A stretch of DNA of 64,000 nt from Variovorax sp. OK212 (lineage in GTDB: Bacteria > Pseudomonadota > Gammaproteobacteria > Burkholderiales > Burkholderiaceae_C), in assembly GCF_900112425.1 (NCBI RefSeq), contig NZ_FOLP01000029.1, positions 1 to 64,000 on the forward strand, given 5' to 3'. Numbering within the stretch: position 1 is the first letter of the stretch; each line of letters opens with the position of its first letter. The notes below the pieces were generated by a model. That model had not been told where the DNA came from, searched no databases, and saw only the letters and a program-made list of their open reading frames with translations. The position numbers and the translations under genes were made by a program. Shown piece by piece: positions 9,072 through 19,141 of the stretch.

Positions 9072-9526
9072 GCCAGTCGCTGCTGGCGCACCTGCGCACC
9101 GAAACCGCCTGCATCGAGGAATTCCTGGCCGTGCTGGACCGGGAAGCCAAGGCGATGTCGGACCACGTGTTCTCCGACCTGGCCGCCATTGCCGGCCACA
9201 AGACCCTGCTGCTGGACCGCATGGCCGAGCTCGACCGCCAGCGCGAGGCGCTGCAGTCCGCGCTGGGCTTCAAGCCCGGCCGCCCGGGCGCCGATGCCGC
9301 CGCGGCGGCCGGCGGACCCGCCGTGAAGCAGGCCTGGGCCGAGCTGCTGGTGCTTGCCGTGCAGGCCCGCAGCCACAACCTGCGCAACGGCTCGATGGTG
9401 TACGCGCACCTCGACTTCACGCAGCAGGCACTGCATTTCCTGCAGGCCAGCGCCCAACTCTTCTACGGCCGCGACGGCGTGCGCAAGACGCAAGCCGGCT
9501 CCGGAACGCGGCTGGCGGCGGGCTGA
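9068..9526 (+). CDS. flgN: Flagellar export chaperone FlgN
   Basis: Cytoplasmic chaperone for the hook-filament junction proteins FlgK and FlgL. The 152-aa product is predicted all-helical, with LLAHLRTETACIEEFLAVLDREA at the N-terminus and a long helical hairpin (KTLLLDRMAELDRQREALQ). It starts inside the flgM stop codon, indicating translational coupling and shared sigma-28 control. Its clients flgK and flgL are not in this window. Confidence 0.88.
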   Translation: MSQSLLAHLRTETACIEEFLAVLDREAKAMSDHVFSDLAAIAGHKTLLLDRMAELDRQREALQSALGFKPGRPGADAAAAAGGPAVKQAWAELLVLAVQARSHNLRNGSMVYAHLDFTQQALHFLQASAQLFYGRDGVRKTQAGSGTRLAAG

Positions 9527-9559
9527 GCCCCACGCGCCGGCCGTTCAACCTCATACCCC

Positions 9560-10426
9560 ATGGAAGCTCTCGACAAGAACAATGCCCAATGCTCGCGCCA
9601 GGTGGCCATGGTCGGCTGCGACGCCGCGCAGAACCAGGCCTGGGGCCAGCGCCTGCGCATGATGGGCTGCACGCCGGTGCGCTTCGACAGCAGCGCCGAC
9701 TTCCTGCGCGCCGTGACCCACGGCAGCCAGTTCGGCCTGCTGCTGGTCGTGCTGAAGGACGAAGGCGCCTGGCCGGTGATCACCTCGATGTGCAAGGCGC
9801 TGCGCCTGCCGATCTTCCTGGTGGCCAATGCCCTGCAGCGCGACCTGCTGATCGACGTGCTGGCCACGGCCGGCAGCGAGCCCAGCGGCGCCACCATCGA
9901 TTTCGCGGTGCTGCCGGTGGACGATTTCGAGGTCGAACTGCGGGTGCGCGAAGCGCTGCGCCGCAATGAAACACTGTTGCATCCGCAGACCGTGAGCGCG
10001 AACTTCGGCGACTACCAGTTTCTGGGCAGCCGCAAGGTGGTGGTGCACAAGGGCGAGGACATCCGCCTCAAGCCCCGTGAATTCGAGCTGGCGCTGCTGC
10101 TTTTTCGCAATGCGGGACGGCTGCTGGAACGCGACTGGCTGCTGGCCTCGCTCTGGATGGATTCGCGCATCGAGCGCAAGAGCCGCGTGCTCGACTGCTG
10201 CGTGGCCAACATCCGCCGCAAGCTCTCGCTGCATAAAGAAAGCGAGTTCGTGCTGCACTCGGTGTACGGCCGCGGCTACGAGCTGCGCCACCTGCCCCTG
10301 GCGTCGGCCGATGCCGCCGAACTGGGCGACCTGTCCGAATCGACCGACATCGTGAACCGCTCGGGCTTTCCCGACACGTCGAACGAACCGGCCTGGATGG
10401 AAGAAAACGCGCTCGCAAGAGCCTGA
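9560..10426 (+). CDS. OmpR-type winged-helix regulator with degenerate receiver domain
   Basis: The 288-aa product has a receiver-like domain (about 14-135) and an OmpR/PhoB winged helix (about 150-250; LKPREFELALLLFRNAGRLL, SRVLDCCVANIRRKL and HSVYGRGYELR). The receiver lacks the usual acidic pair after strand 1 (VAMVGCDAAQ), and the phosphoacceptor Asp after strand 3 is absent (GLLLVVLKDEG). It may therefore act without phosphorylation. An acidic 35-residue tail follows the DNA-binding domain. There is no partner kinase next door. Its position 33 bases after flgN suggests a motility-related role, which is inference. Confidence 0.8.
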   Translation: MEALDKNNAQCSRQVAMVGCDAAQNQAWGQRLRMMGCTPVRFDSSADFLRAVTHGSQFGLLLVVLKDEGAWPVITSMCKALRLPIFLVANALQRDLLIDVLATAGSEPSGATIDFAVLPVDDFEVELRVREALRRNETLLHPQTVSANFGDYQFLGSRKVVVHKGEDIRLKPREFELALLLFRNAGRLLERDWLLASLWMDSRIERKSRVLDCCVANIRRKLSLHKESEFVLHSVYGRGYELRHLPLASADAAELGDLSESTDIVNRSGFPDTSNEPAWMEENALARA

Positions 10427-10892
10427 GTCCGGAGCCGAACCTGCCCCTTTCGGGTTGTCCCCGCGGACTGGGGACAACACTGGGGACAACCGGGTGAAGT
10501 TCGACGGGGATCGTTGCCTGGCGCGGCCTGCAACACATTGCCTGCGAAACGGGCAACGTGGAAATCTTCGATTTCTTTCGGCTCGTTTCGGCTTTCCTTG
10601 AGTTCTTCCGGCTCTTTTTTCGGTCTTTTTCGATTTTTCCCGGCCGCCGCGGCCGGGCCGTCCATTCATCGACGAAATACCGGGCGCGGAACCTGACGCG
10701 CTCCGAGGGCCCCGCTCGCCCCGGCTGAGGGGGGCACGCAGAAAAATAATGTGACGACCGCCGGCTTCGAGGAACCACCCTCATGGGCGGGTGCCGGAGC
10801 AACCTCTACCAGCGCCAGCTGGGCCGTCGCCTCCAGTGTCGGCAGCGAAACTTAAGCCGACCTGAACTCGCGGGCGCATCCGGCGCAGGTGA
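10427..10892. other. 466-base intergenic stretch: alternative hairpins and pyrimidine-rich tract
   Basis: No credible gene. Near the start, one left arm, GGTTGTCCCC (10453-10462), can pair with either of two copies of GGGGACAAC (10470-10478 or 10482-10490). Neither hairpin has a strong T-run. From about 10561 to 10650 the plus strand is pyrimidine-rich, with repeated TTTCGG and TTTTTCGA. Reading the other strand as protein gives only Lys/Glu-rich low complexity. The stretch separates convergent genes. Confidence 0.6.
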
Positions 10893-12101
10893 TCAGCGAA
10901 GGTACTTGCCGCCCGGCGCCACCATCACCAGCTCGACGAACTTCGAGCCGTGGTGGTTCTCGGGGCTGTAGTCGACCGTGTAGCCGCCGATGTCGAGCAA
11001 GCGCATGCTTTCCATGGAAGCCGCGAGTTTCTGCGGCGTCACGCCCTTGCCCGCGCGCTTCAGGCCCTCCAGCAGCACCGTGAAGTTGAGGTAGCCGAAG
11101 AAATGGTCGTAGTCGACCGGCAGGTCCGCCGACGCCATGGCCGCGTGGTAGTTGCGGGTGAGCGCGGAGGTGGCGCGAAACGGGTACGGCACGATCTGCG
11201 CAATGGCCAGGCCGCGCGCCTCGTCGCCCAGCGCCTCGATCAGCGCGCGCGAGTTGGCGATGCTCACGCAGTAGATGGGCGCGGCAATGCGCTGCCGCGC
11301 GGCTTTCACGAACGGCACCATCGACGGCCCGAACGACATGAAGATCAGCGCGCGCGGTTTGGCCGCCGCCAGCACGTTCACCGCGGCCACGGCGTCGCTG
11401 CCGCTGACTTCCAGCGGCACCTTGGCCACCAGCGTGGCGCCGAGCGCCTTGCAGCTTTCTTCCACCACGGGCGCCATCAGCTGGCCGAACGGGCTGTTCT
11501 GGTAGACGAGGCCGATCTCCGACTGGTGCAGCGTGACCAGGTTGCGCACCATCTGCACCACCTCGTCGCGGTAGCTCGCCATGGTGGTGAAGAAGTACGG
11601 GTTGTGGCGCGCGCGCAAGACCGGCGAGCCGCTGTACACGCCGACGAGCGGCACCTTCTTCTCGGCCACCAGCGGCAGCGCGGCCGCAATGCCGGCGGTG
11701 TTGGTCAGGCCGAAGAGCGCCACCACGTCGGGCCGCGCGAGCAGCTCCTTGACGTTGGACACCGTCTTCTGCGCGTCATAGGCGTCGTCCAGCGTGACCA
11801 GGCTGACGCTGCGCCCGCCCACGCCGCCCTTGCGGTTGAACTCGGCCAGCGCCATGTCCTGCCCGCGCAGCACGGCCTTGAGCGTGGGCGCGAGCGGGCC
11901 GCTCAGGTGGGCGCTCTGGCCGATGACGATGTCGCCGGAGCCAGGACTGGCACTGGCACTGGAGCCGGGGCCGGGGCCCGGCCCCGCTTCCCTGGCGGCC
12001 TCCCGCGCCAGGGCGGGCCATGCGGCCAGGCCGGCCGCGGCGTCGGCCAGGGCCGTGGCGGCCTGGCGGCGGTTGAACGAACGTGCCGATGCGTCGGTCA
12101 T
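10893..12101 (-). CDS. ABC transporter periplasmic substrate-binding protein (branched-chain amino acid type)
   Basis: The 402-aa product is a periplasmic binding protein of the LivJ/Peripla_BP_6 group. The N-terminus carries a twin-arginine pair (SFNRRQAATALADAAAGLAAW) and a signal-like Ala-rich segment. A low-complexity GPGPGPGSSASASPGSG linker follows. The mature protein starts DIVIGQSAHLSGPLAPTLKA, with MALAEFNRKGGVGGR and FGLTNTAGIAAALPL typical of the fold. No permease or ATPase genes adjoin it, so it may work with a transporter elsewhere or serve as a sensor. The ligand is unknown. Confidence 0.85.
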   Translation of the reverse strand: MTDASARSFNRRQAATALADAAAGLAAWPALAREAAREAGPGPGPGSSASASPGSGDIVIGQSAHLSGPLAPTLKAVLRGQDMALAEFNRKGGVGGRSVSLVTLDDAYDAQKTVSNVKELLARPDVVALFGLTNTAGIAAALPLVAEKKVPLVGVYSGSPVLRARHNPYFFTTMASYRDEVVQMVRNLVTLHQSEIGLVYQNSPFGQLMAPVVEESCKALGATLVAKVPLEVSGSDAVAAVNVLAAAKPRALIFMSFGPSMVPFVKAARQRIAAPIYCVSIANSRALIEALGDEARGLAIAQIVPYPFRATSALTRNYHAAMASADLPVDYDHFFGYLNFTVLLEGLKRAGKGVTPQKLAASMESMRLLDIGGYTVDYSPENHHGSKFVELVMVAPGGKYLR

Positions 12102-12266
12102 CGAGTTGTCTCCTCATTCTTGTTGACGGGCGCCGGATGCTGGGGCTCGTCAGCGTCCTGGCCTTGTCTTTTGAGTGACAGTCTTCGCCAGGAACGACAA
12201 AAAGGGTTTCAGCTCTCGATTCCCCGCGGCGGTTTGGCTACCGCGAGAAAAAGCCAAGGCACAGGC

Positions 12267-13145
12267 TCAGGTGTACAGCCGCTCCAGCGCGTCCCACTGC
12301 GGCTTGCCGACCAGCCGCTGGCGCTCGCCGAAGGACGCGACCAGCGCCGGGTCTTCGTCCAGCCGCTTCTGGTCGCGCAGCACGGTCAGCGCCTTCTGCA
12401 TGCCGGCCACCGCGCCCTGCAGCGCGGCATTGGCGTACAGCACGAAGCCGTAGCCCAGCTGGCCCAGCTCCTGCGCGCCGAAGGTCGGCGTCCTGCCGCC
12501 GATCACCATGTTCATGAGCTGCGGCTTGCCCAGGCGCTGCGGCATCGCGCGCACCTCCTCGGCCTGCGTCACGGCTTCGACGAAGAGGATGTCGGCGCCC
12601 GCTTCGCTGAACTTCTGCGCGCGCTCGATCGCGGCCTCGAAGCCGTGCACGGCGGCGGCGTCGGTGCGCGCCATGATGAGCAGGTCGCTGTCCTGCCGCG
12701 CGTCGACCGCGGCCTTGATCTTGCCGAGCATCTCGTCGGTGTCGATCACGGCCTTGCCCGAGAAATGGCCGCAGCGCTTGGGGCTCACCTGGTCCTCGAG
12801 CTGGATGCAGTCGGCGCCCGCGCGCTCCAGCACGCGCACCGTGTGGCGCACGTTCAGCGCATTGCCGAAGCCGGTGTCGGCGTCGACCAGCAGCGGCAGG
12901 CCCACCGCGTCGCGGATGCGCGCGGTGTGCTCGGCGATCTCGTGCAGGCCCATGAAGGCCTGGTCGGGCAGGCCGAGGTACATGTTGGTCACGCCCGCGC
13001 CCGTGACGTACAGCGCCTCGAAGCCCAGGTCTTCGACGATGCGCGCCGACATGGCGTTGAAGGCGCCGGGCACCAGCACGCCGCGGCGCGCCTCGGCCAG
13101 GCGGCGCAGGGCCTTCTTGGGGGAAATGGGTTGGTCGCCGGTCAT
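12267..13145 (-). CDS. Isocitrate lyase / PEP-mutase superfamily enzyme
   Basis: The 292-aa product is a TIM-barrel enzyme of the family that includes 2-methylisocitrate lyase, carboxyPEP mutase and oxaloacetate decarboxylase. Seen: PGAFNAMSARIVEDLGFEA, the metal-binding DADTGFGN, and the catalytic-loop form PKRCGH with its Cys (2-methylisocitrate lyases usually read KRCGH). It follows the TctC-type gene by 7 bases and is probably co-transcribed from the sigma-54 promoter at 14192. The PrpR-like activator fits an organic-acid substrate. The exact reaction cannot be told from sequence alone. Confidence 0.85.
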   Translation of the reverse strand: MTGDQPISPKKALRRLAEARRGVLVPGAFNAMSARIVEDLGFEALYVTGAGVTNMYLGLPDQAFMGLHEIAEHTARIRDAVGLPLLVDADTGFGNALNVRHTVRVLERAGADCIQLEDQVSPKRCGHFSGKAVIDTDEMLGKIKAAVDARQDSDLLIMARTDAAAVHGFEAAIERAQKFSEAGADILFVEAVTQAEEVRAMPQRLGKPQLMNMVIGGRTPTFGAQELGQLGYGFVLYANAALQGAVAGMQKALTVLRDQKRLDEDPALVASFGERQRLVGKPQWDALERLYT

Positions 13146-13152
13146 GGGGTTC

Positions 13153-14130
13153 TCAGTCTTCCTTCATGCCGGTGGCCTTCACCACGCCGCCCAGGCGCGC
13201 GCGCTCCTCGTCGACGAACCTGGTGAAGCTCGCGCGCGTGCCGCCGATGGGCTCGATGCCCATGTCCTTCAGGCGCTTGGCCGTCTCGGGCGACTTCATG
13301 GCGGCGTCGATGGCCGCGGCCATCTTGTCCAGGATGGCGTCGGGCGTGCCGCGCGGCGCGTGCACGCCGGCCCAGTGCGCAATGCGGATCTCGGGGAAGC
13401 CTTCTTCCGCGGCGGTCGGCAGCTCGGGGTAGGCCGAGATGCGCTGCGTCCACGTGCCGGCCAGCGCCTTGAGCTTGCCGCTCTTCACGTACGGCAGCAC
13501 CACGATGCTGGCCTCCGACGTGGCCTCGACCTGGTTGCCGAGCACCGCGGTGATCGACTCCGAGCCGCTCTTGTAGGGCACCACGTCGAGCTTGCTGCCG
13601 TACCTGGTCTCCAGGATGCCTTCGACGAAATGCGGCGTGCTGCCGGTGCCGGCGGTGGCCCAGTGGAAGCCGTTGCCGGCCTTCTTGGAGGCGGCGACGA
13701 ACTCCTTCAGGTCCTTGTACGGCGCGTTGGCCGGCACCACCACCACCGAGGGCGCCAGCGCGATCATGGCCACGGGCACCAGCGCGTCGTCCTTGTAAGG
13801 CATGCTTTTCTTGATCATGCTGTTCGACACCACGCCGGCCGCGCTCACCAGGAAGGTGTAGCCGTCGGGCGCGCTCTTGGCGACCACGTCGGCACCGAGG
13901 ATGGCGCCCGCGCCGGGCTTGTTGTCGATGATCACCGGCTGGCCGAGCTGCTTCGATGCGCCTTCGGCGGCGGCGCGCGCCATCAGGTCGTTGGCGCCAC
14001 CCGCGGAAAACGGAACGACGAGCCGGATCGGCTTGGTCGGCCAGCCCTGCGCCTGGGCGGCGAAGGGCAGCGTGCAGGCCAGGGCTGCGACGGTGGCGCA
14101 GGTCACGGCGGAAAGACGGCGGAAGTTCAT
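13153..14130 (-). CDS. Bug/TctC-family tripartite tricarboxylate transporter receptor
   Basis: The 325-aa product is a periplasmic solute receptor. It has a Sec signal peptide (LSAVTCATVAALACTLPFAAQAQ) followed by WPTKPIRLVVPFSAGGANDLMAR, the Bug signature, and later PVIIDNKPGAGAILGADVVA. Such receptors bind carboxylates and are greatly expanded in Comamonadaceae and Bordetella. No TctA/TctB membrane genes are adjacent. It is the first gene of the operon with the lyase-family enzyme, divergent from the PrpR-like regulator. The ligand is likely an organic acid. Confidence 0.9.
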   Translation of the reverse strand: MNFRRLSAVTCATVAALACTLPFAAQAQGWPTKPIRLVVPFSAGGANDLMARAAAEGASKQLGQPVIIDNKPGAGAILGADVVAKSAPDGYTFLVSAAGVVSNSMIKKSMPYKDDALVPVAMIALAPSVVVVPANAPYKDLKEFVAASKKAGNGFHWATAGTGSTPHFVEGILETRYGSKLDVVPYKSGSESITAVLGNQVEATSEASIVVLPYVKSGKLKALAGTWTQRISAYPELPTAAEEGFPEIRIAHWAGVHAPRGTPDAILDKMAAAIDAAMKSPETAKRLKDMGIEPIGGTRASFTRFVDEERARLGGVVKATGMKED

Positions 14131-14191
14131 GGATCTGGCTCCTTGGGTTTTGGGGACACACGACCTTCGTGGAGGTCATGGCCATCCGTGC

Positions 14192-14206
14192 GCAAACGCT
14201 GTGCCA
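14192..14206 (-). promoter_or_regulatory. Sigma-54 (-24/-12) promoter for the tctC-type / lyase operon
   Basis: On the minus strand the bases read TGGCAC-AGCGT-TTGC, matching TGGCAC-N5-TTGC exactly. The -12 element is about 60 bases before the receptor-gene ATG at 14130. A sigma-54 activator gene starts on the other side of the same intergenic region, which supports function. Confidence 0.85.
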
Positions 14207-14292
14207 CCGGGGGTGAATGCCCCCGAGCCCCGGCTAAGTCCTTGATCCGAAACGAATTCGCAAGACCGCTTCGCCATCGAGCCATGCGCCTC

Positions 14293-14319
14293 GTTTCAAA
14301 TTCATTTCATTCTTGAAAC
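14293..14319. promoter_or_regulatory. Inverted repeat, probable activator binding site
   Basis: GTTTCAA (14293-14299) and TTGAAAC (14313-14319) form a perfect 7-bp inverted repeat with a 13-base spacer. It lies about 90 bases upstream of the sigma-54 promoter, a usual enhancer distance, and 16 bases before the activator's own ATG, so it may also autoregulate. The binding protein is inferred from position. Confidence 0.65.
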
Positions 14320-14334
14320 AATAAAATCCGCGAG

Positions 14335-16371
<2,037 letters not shown>

Positions 16372-16404
16372 GGCGCCGCCGAGCGCGCCTCGGTCTTCGG
16401 CCGC

Positions 16405-17823
16405 CTACGCCTCCACGATCGTCTTCGGCTCCATGAACGCCTCCATGCCGAACACGCCGAACTCCCTGCCCACGCCCGACTGCTTCACGCCGCCGAAGGG
16501 CGCCAGCAACTCGGGCGCGATGCGGTTCACCAGCACCGAGCCGGCCTGCAGCCGCGACGCCACGCGGCGGGCCCGCTCGGGTTGCGACGAGAACACGTAC
16601 GCCTGCAGGCCGTAGGCCGAATCGTTGGCGATGCGCACGGCCTCGTCTTCATCGTCATAGCCGATGACGGACAGCACCGGCCCGAAGATTTCCTCGCGCG
16701 CGATGTCCATGTCGTTGCGCACGTCGCCGAACACCGTGGGCTTGACGAACCAGCCGCGCCGCAGGCCCTCGGGCCGGCCTTCGCCGCCCGCGACCAGCGT
16801 GGCGCCCTGTTCCAGCCCGCGGCGAATGAAGCGCTGGATGCGCTCGTACTGCGCCTGGGTCGCGAGCGGCCCGATGGCCGTGGCCGCGTCGCGCGGGTCG
16901 CCCACGCGCATGCCGGCGACGATGGCCGCCACGCGCTCCAGCGCTTCCTTCATCCACGAACGCGGCACCAGCAGGCGCGTTCCCGCCACGCAGGCCTGGC
17001 CGTTGTTCATGAAGGCCACGTTCACGGCCAGCGGCAGCACGGTCGCCAGGTCGGCGTCGTCCAGCACCACGCTGGCCGACTTGCCCGTGAGCGCAAGGCT
17101 CACGCGCTTCATGGTGTCGATGCCCGCGCGCGCAATGAACTTGCCCGTGGCCGTGGAGCCCGTGAAGGAGATCTTGGCAACGTCGGGGCTGGTGCTGATC
17201 TCGTCGCCCACGTCGGCGCCGCGGCCCAGCAGGATGTTGAACACACCCGCCGGCAGGCCCGCGCCGTGCAGCGCCTCGGCCAGCACCTGCGACTGGATCG
17301 GGCTCAGCTCGCTCGGCTTGATCACCGTGGCGCAGCCCGCCGCGATGGCCGAGGCCAGCTTGCTGCACACCGTGCCGGCCGTGCTGTTCCACGGCGCAAT
17401 GAGGCCCGCCACGCCCACCGGCTCCATGACCACCGTGGCGTCGCCGATGCGGCGCGTCAGTTCATAGGCCTCGAGCGTCTTCGCCGCGCCGGCAAAGCAC
17501 TGCGAGGCGTACTGGCTCACCCACTGCGCGCGCGCCAGCGGGCCGCCGTATTCCTCGATGGTCACGTCGCGGATCTCGTCGGTGCGCGCCAGCACCGCGG
17601 CCGAGAGGTGCTCGAGCATCTCGATGCGCTCGGCCTTGCCGGTGCGCCGCAGCGCCTGCTGCGCGCGTTTGGCGGCCGCAATGGCGCGCTTCGCGTCGTC
17701 GCGGTTGGCCAGCGTGGCGGTGCCGATGACCTGCTGCGTTGCCGGGTTGAGCGCCTCGACCACCTCGCTGCCCTGCACGGGCACGAACGCACCGCCGATG
17801 TATGCCTTGTCGATGTTCCACAT
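16405..17823 (-). CDS. Aldehyde dehydrogenase family protein, general-base Glu replaced by Ala
   Basis: The 472-aa NAD(P)-dependent aldehyde dehydrogenase fold has APWNSTAG (Asn of the oxyanion hole, about 146), KPSELSP, FTGSTATGK, the nucleophile in NNGQACVAG (Cys278) and EEIFGPVLSV. The usual LELGGKS motif, whose Glu is the general base, reads LALTGKS, with Ala244 (codon GCG, 17092-17094) in that place. Activity may be reduced or non-hydrolytic. The gene is divergent from the LysR regulator at 17962, a common pairing. The substrate is unknown. Confidence 0.88.
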   Translation of the reverse strand: MWNIDKAYIGGAFVPVQGSEVVEALNPATQQVIGTATLANRDDAKRAIAAAKRAQQALRRTGKAERIEMLEHLSAAVLARTDEIRDVTIEEYGGPLARAQWVSQYASQCFAGAAKTLEAYELTRRIGDATVVMEPVGVAGLIAPWNSTAGTVCSKLASAIAAGCATVIKPSELSPIQSQVLAEALHGAGLPAGVFNILLGRGADVGDEISTSPDVAKISFTGSTATGKFIARAGIDTMKRVSLALTGKSASVVLDDADLATVLPLAVNVAFMNNGQACVAGTRLLVPRSWMKEALERVAAIVAGMRVGDPRDAATAIGPLATQAQYERIQRFIRRGLEQGATLVAGGEGRPEGLRRGWFVKPTVFGDVRNDMDIAREEIFGPVLSVIGYDDEDEAVRIANDSAYGLQAYVFSSQPERARRVASRLQAGSVLVNRIAPELLAPFGGVKQSGVGREFGVFGMEAFMEPKTIVEA

Positions 17824-17923
17824 GGTGTTGCCCTTGCCTTTCAGGTTGAACGCGAGCTTTGAAAAATGGGTTTCAACCGCGCCATGGAACGAAGTCTAGG
17901 CAGGCGTCATTGCTCTGGGAATA

Positions 17924-17947
17924 TGATGAAACATGGATGCTTCATCA
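17924..17947. promoter_or_regulatory. Inverted repeat in ALDH-lysR intergenic region
   Basis: TGATGAA (17924-17930), 10 bases, TTCATCA (17941-17947): a perfect 7-bp inverted repeat ending 14 bases before the LysR ATG. Its place between divergent genes fits a LysR-type operator with autoregulation. Function is inferred. Confidence 0.55.
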
Positions 17948-17961
17948 CGAAAATCGGAACA

Positions 17962-18885
17962 ATGCACAAGAGCGGACTGACCGAACTCGAAGTGGTGCTG
18001 GCCGTGGCCCGGCGCCGCGGCTTCGCTGCCGCGGCGGTCGAGCTCGACATGTCGGCCACCGCCGTGAGCAACGCCGTGGCCAACCTGGAGGCCCGGCTGG
18101 GCGCACGGCTCTTCCACCGCACCACGCGCAGCGTGTCGCTCACCGAGGCGGGCCAGCAGTTCGTCGAGCAGGTCGGGCCCGCCGTCACGCACATCCGCGA
18201 CGCCATGGCCGCCGTGAGCGACCGCAAGGCCACGCCCGGCGGCACGCTGCGCATCAACAGCTCGCTGGGCGCGGCGCTCATGCTGTTCCAGCCCGTGGTG
18301 CTGGAGTTTCTGCGCCGCTACCCGGGCATGACGGTCGACATCGTCACCGAGGGACGCATGGTGGACATCGTCGGCGAGGGCTTCGACGCCGGCCTGCGCG
18401 TGAGCTCGCTGGTGCCGCGCGACATGGTCCGCGTGCCCATCACCGACGACGTGCCGATGACGGTGGTGGGCTCGCCCGCGTACTTCGAGCGGCACCCCCG
18501 GCCCGCGAAGCCGGCCGACCTCGCGCGGCACGCCTGCATTCGCGCGCGCCTGCCGAGCGGCGTGCCCTCGCCATGGGAGTTCGCGCGCAAGGGCAAGGCG
18601 CTGAGCATAGAAGTGCCCGGCCCGCTGGTGCTCGACGCGCCCCTGCTCATGCTGCAGGCCGCGCGCCAGGGCACCGGCCTTGCGCAACTGGCGCACTGGT
18701 ACGTGGCGGACGACCTGGCCAGCGGCCAGCTGGTGCGCGTGCTCGACGCGTGGACCGTGCCCGCGCCGGGGCTGTGCCTGTACTACTCCGGGCATCGGCA
18801 TCTGCCGGCGGGGCTGCGCGCGCTGGTCGACCTGATCCACGAGCTGGTCGAGGGGCGGGAACGCGCGGGGCGCAGCCGGGCCTGA
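17962..18885 (+). CDS. LysR-type transcriptional regulator
   Basis: The chosen ATG (MHKSGLTELEVVLAVARRRG) gives 307 aa, normal for the family. Upstream in-frame ATGs would add residues of no known domain and overlap the inverted repeat. The winged helix-turn-helix is at about 5-62 (FAAAAVELDMSATAVSNAVANLEARLG and LFHRTTRSVSLTEAG). The effector domain runs from about 90 (GTLRINSSLGAALM). It probably controls the divergent aldehyde dehydrogenase. The stop codon lies inside a 16-bp tandem duplication. Confidence 0.92.
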   Translation: MHKSGLTELEVVLAVARRRGFAAAAVELDMSATAVSNAVANLEARLGARLFHRTTRSVSLTEAGQQFVEQVGPAVTHIRDAMAAVSDRKATPGGTLRINSSLGAALMLFQPVVLEFLRRYPGMTVDIVTEGRMVDIVGEGFDAGLRVSSLVPRDMVRVPITDDVPMTVVGSPAYFERHPRPAKPADLARHACIRARLPSGVPSPWEFARKGKALSIEVPGPLVLDAPLLMLQAARQGTGLAQLAHWYVADDLASGQLVRVLDAWTVPAPGLCLYYSGHRHLPAGLRALVDLIHELVEGRERAGRSRA

Positions 18886-18914
18886 CCCAACGGCCCGCTG
18901 ACCCAACGGCCCGG
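18883..18914 (+). repeat. Tandem 16-bp duplication at lysR stop codon
   Basis: TGACCCAACGGCCCGC is followed directly by TGACCCAACGGCCCGG. The first copy contains the stop codon of the LysR gene. The next 230 bases to 19141 hold no gene I can support. Confidence 0.8.
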
Positions 18915-19141
18915 CGCCATGGTCGTTGCGCCGGGGCCATACGGCCTGCGGGGAGGCGTTCGTGCGCTCGAAGCCTTTCAGGACCGGCTCCAGATGCCCG
19001 AAAGGTCATTCGAATGGCACTGCAGGGATAGCGCGGCCTCCGGCGGCGCGAACAAGAATTTCAAGGCCTCTCGAAGAAGGCGTGGCTCCGTCCCCAAAAC
19101 AGGGATGGACCTCGTGAAATCAAACTCCCTGGAGACACATC

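Noticed and set aside
10068..10802. Long minus-strand frame with a Lys/Arg-rich start, first taken as a histone-like protein
   Set aside because: It runs antisense into the response-regulator gene, and the basic part is just the complement of the pyrimidine tract. There is no ribosome site.
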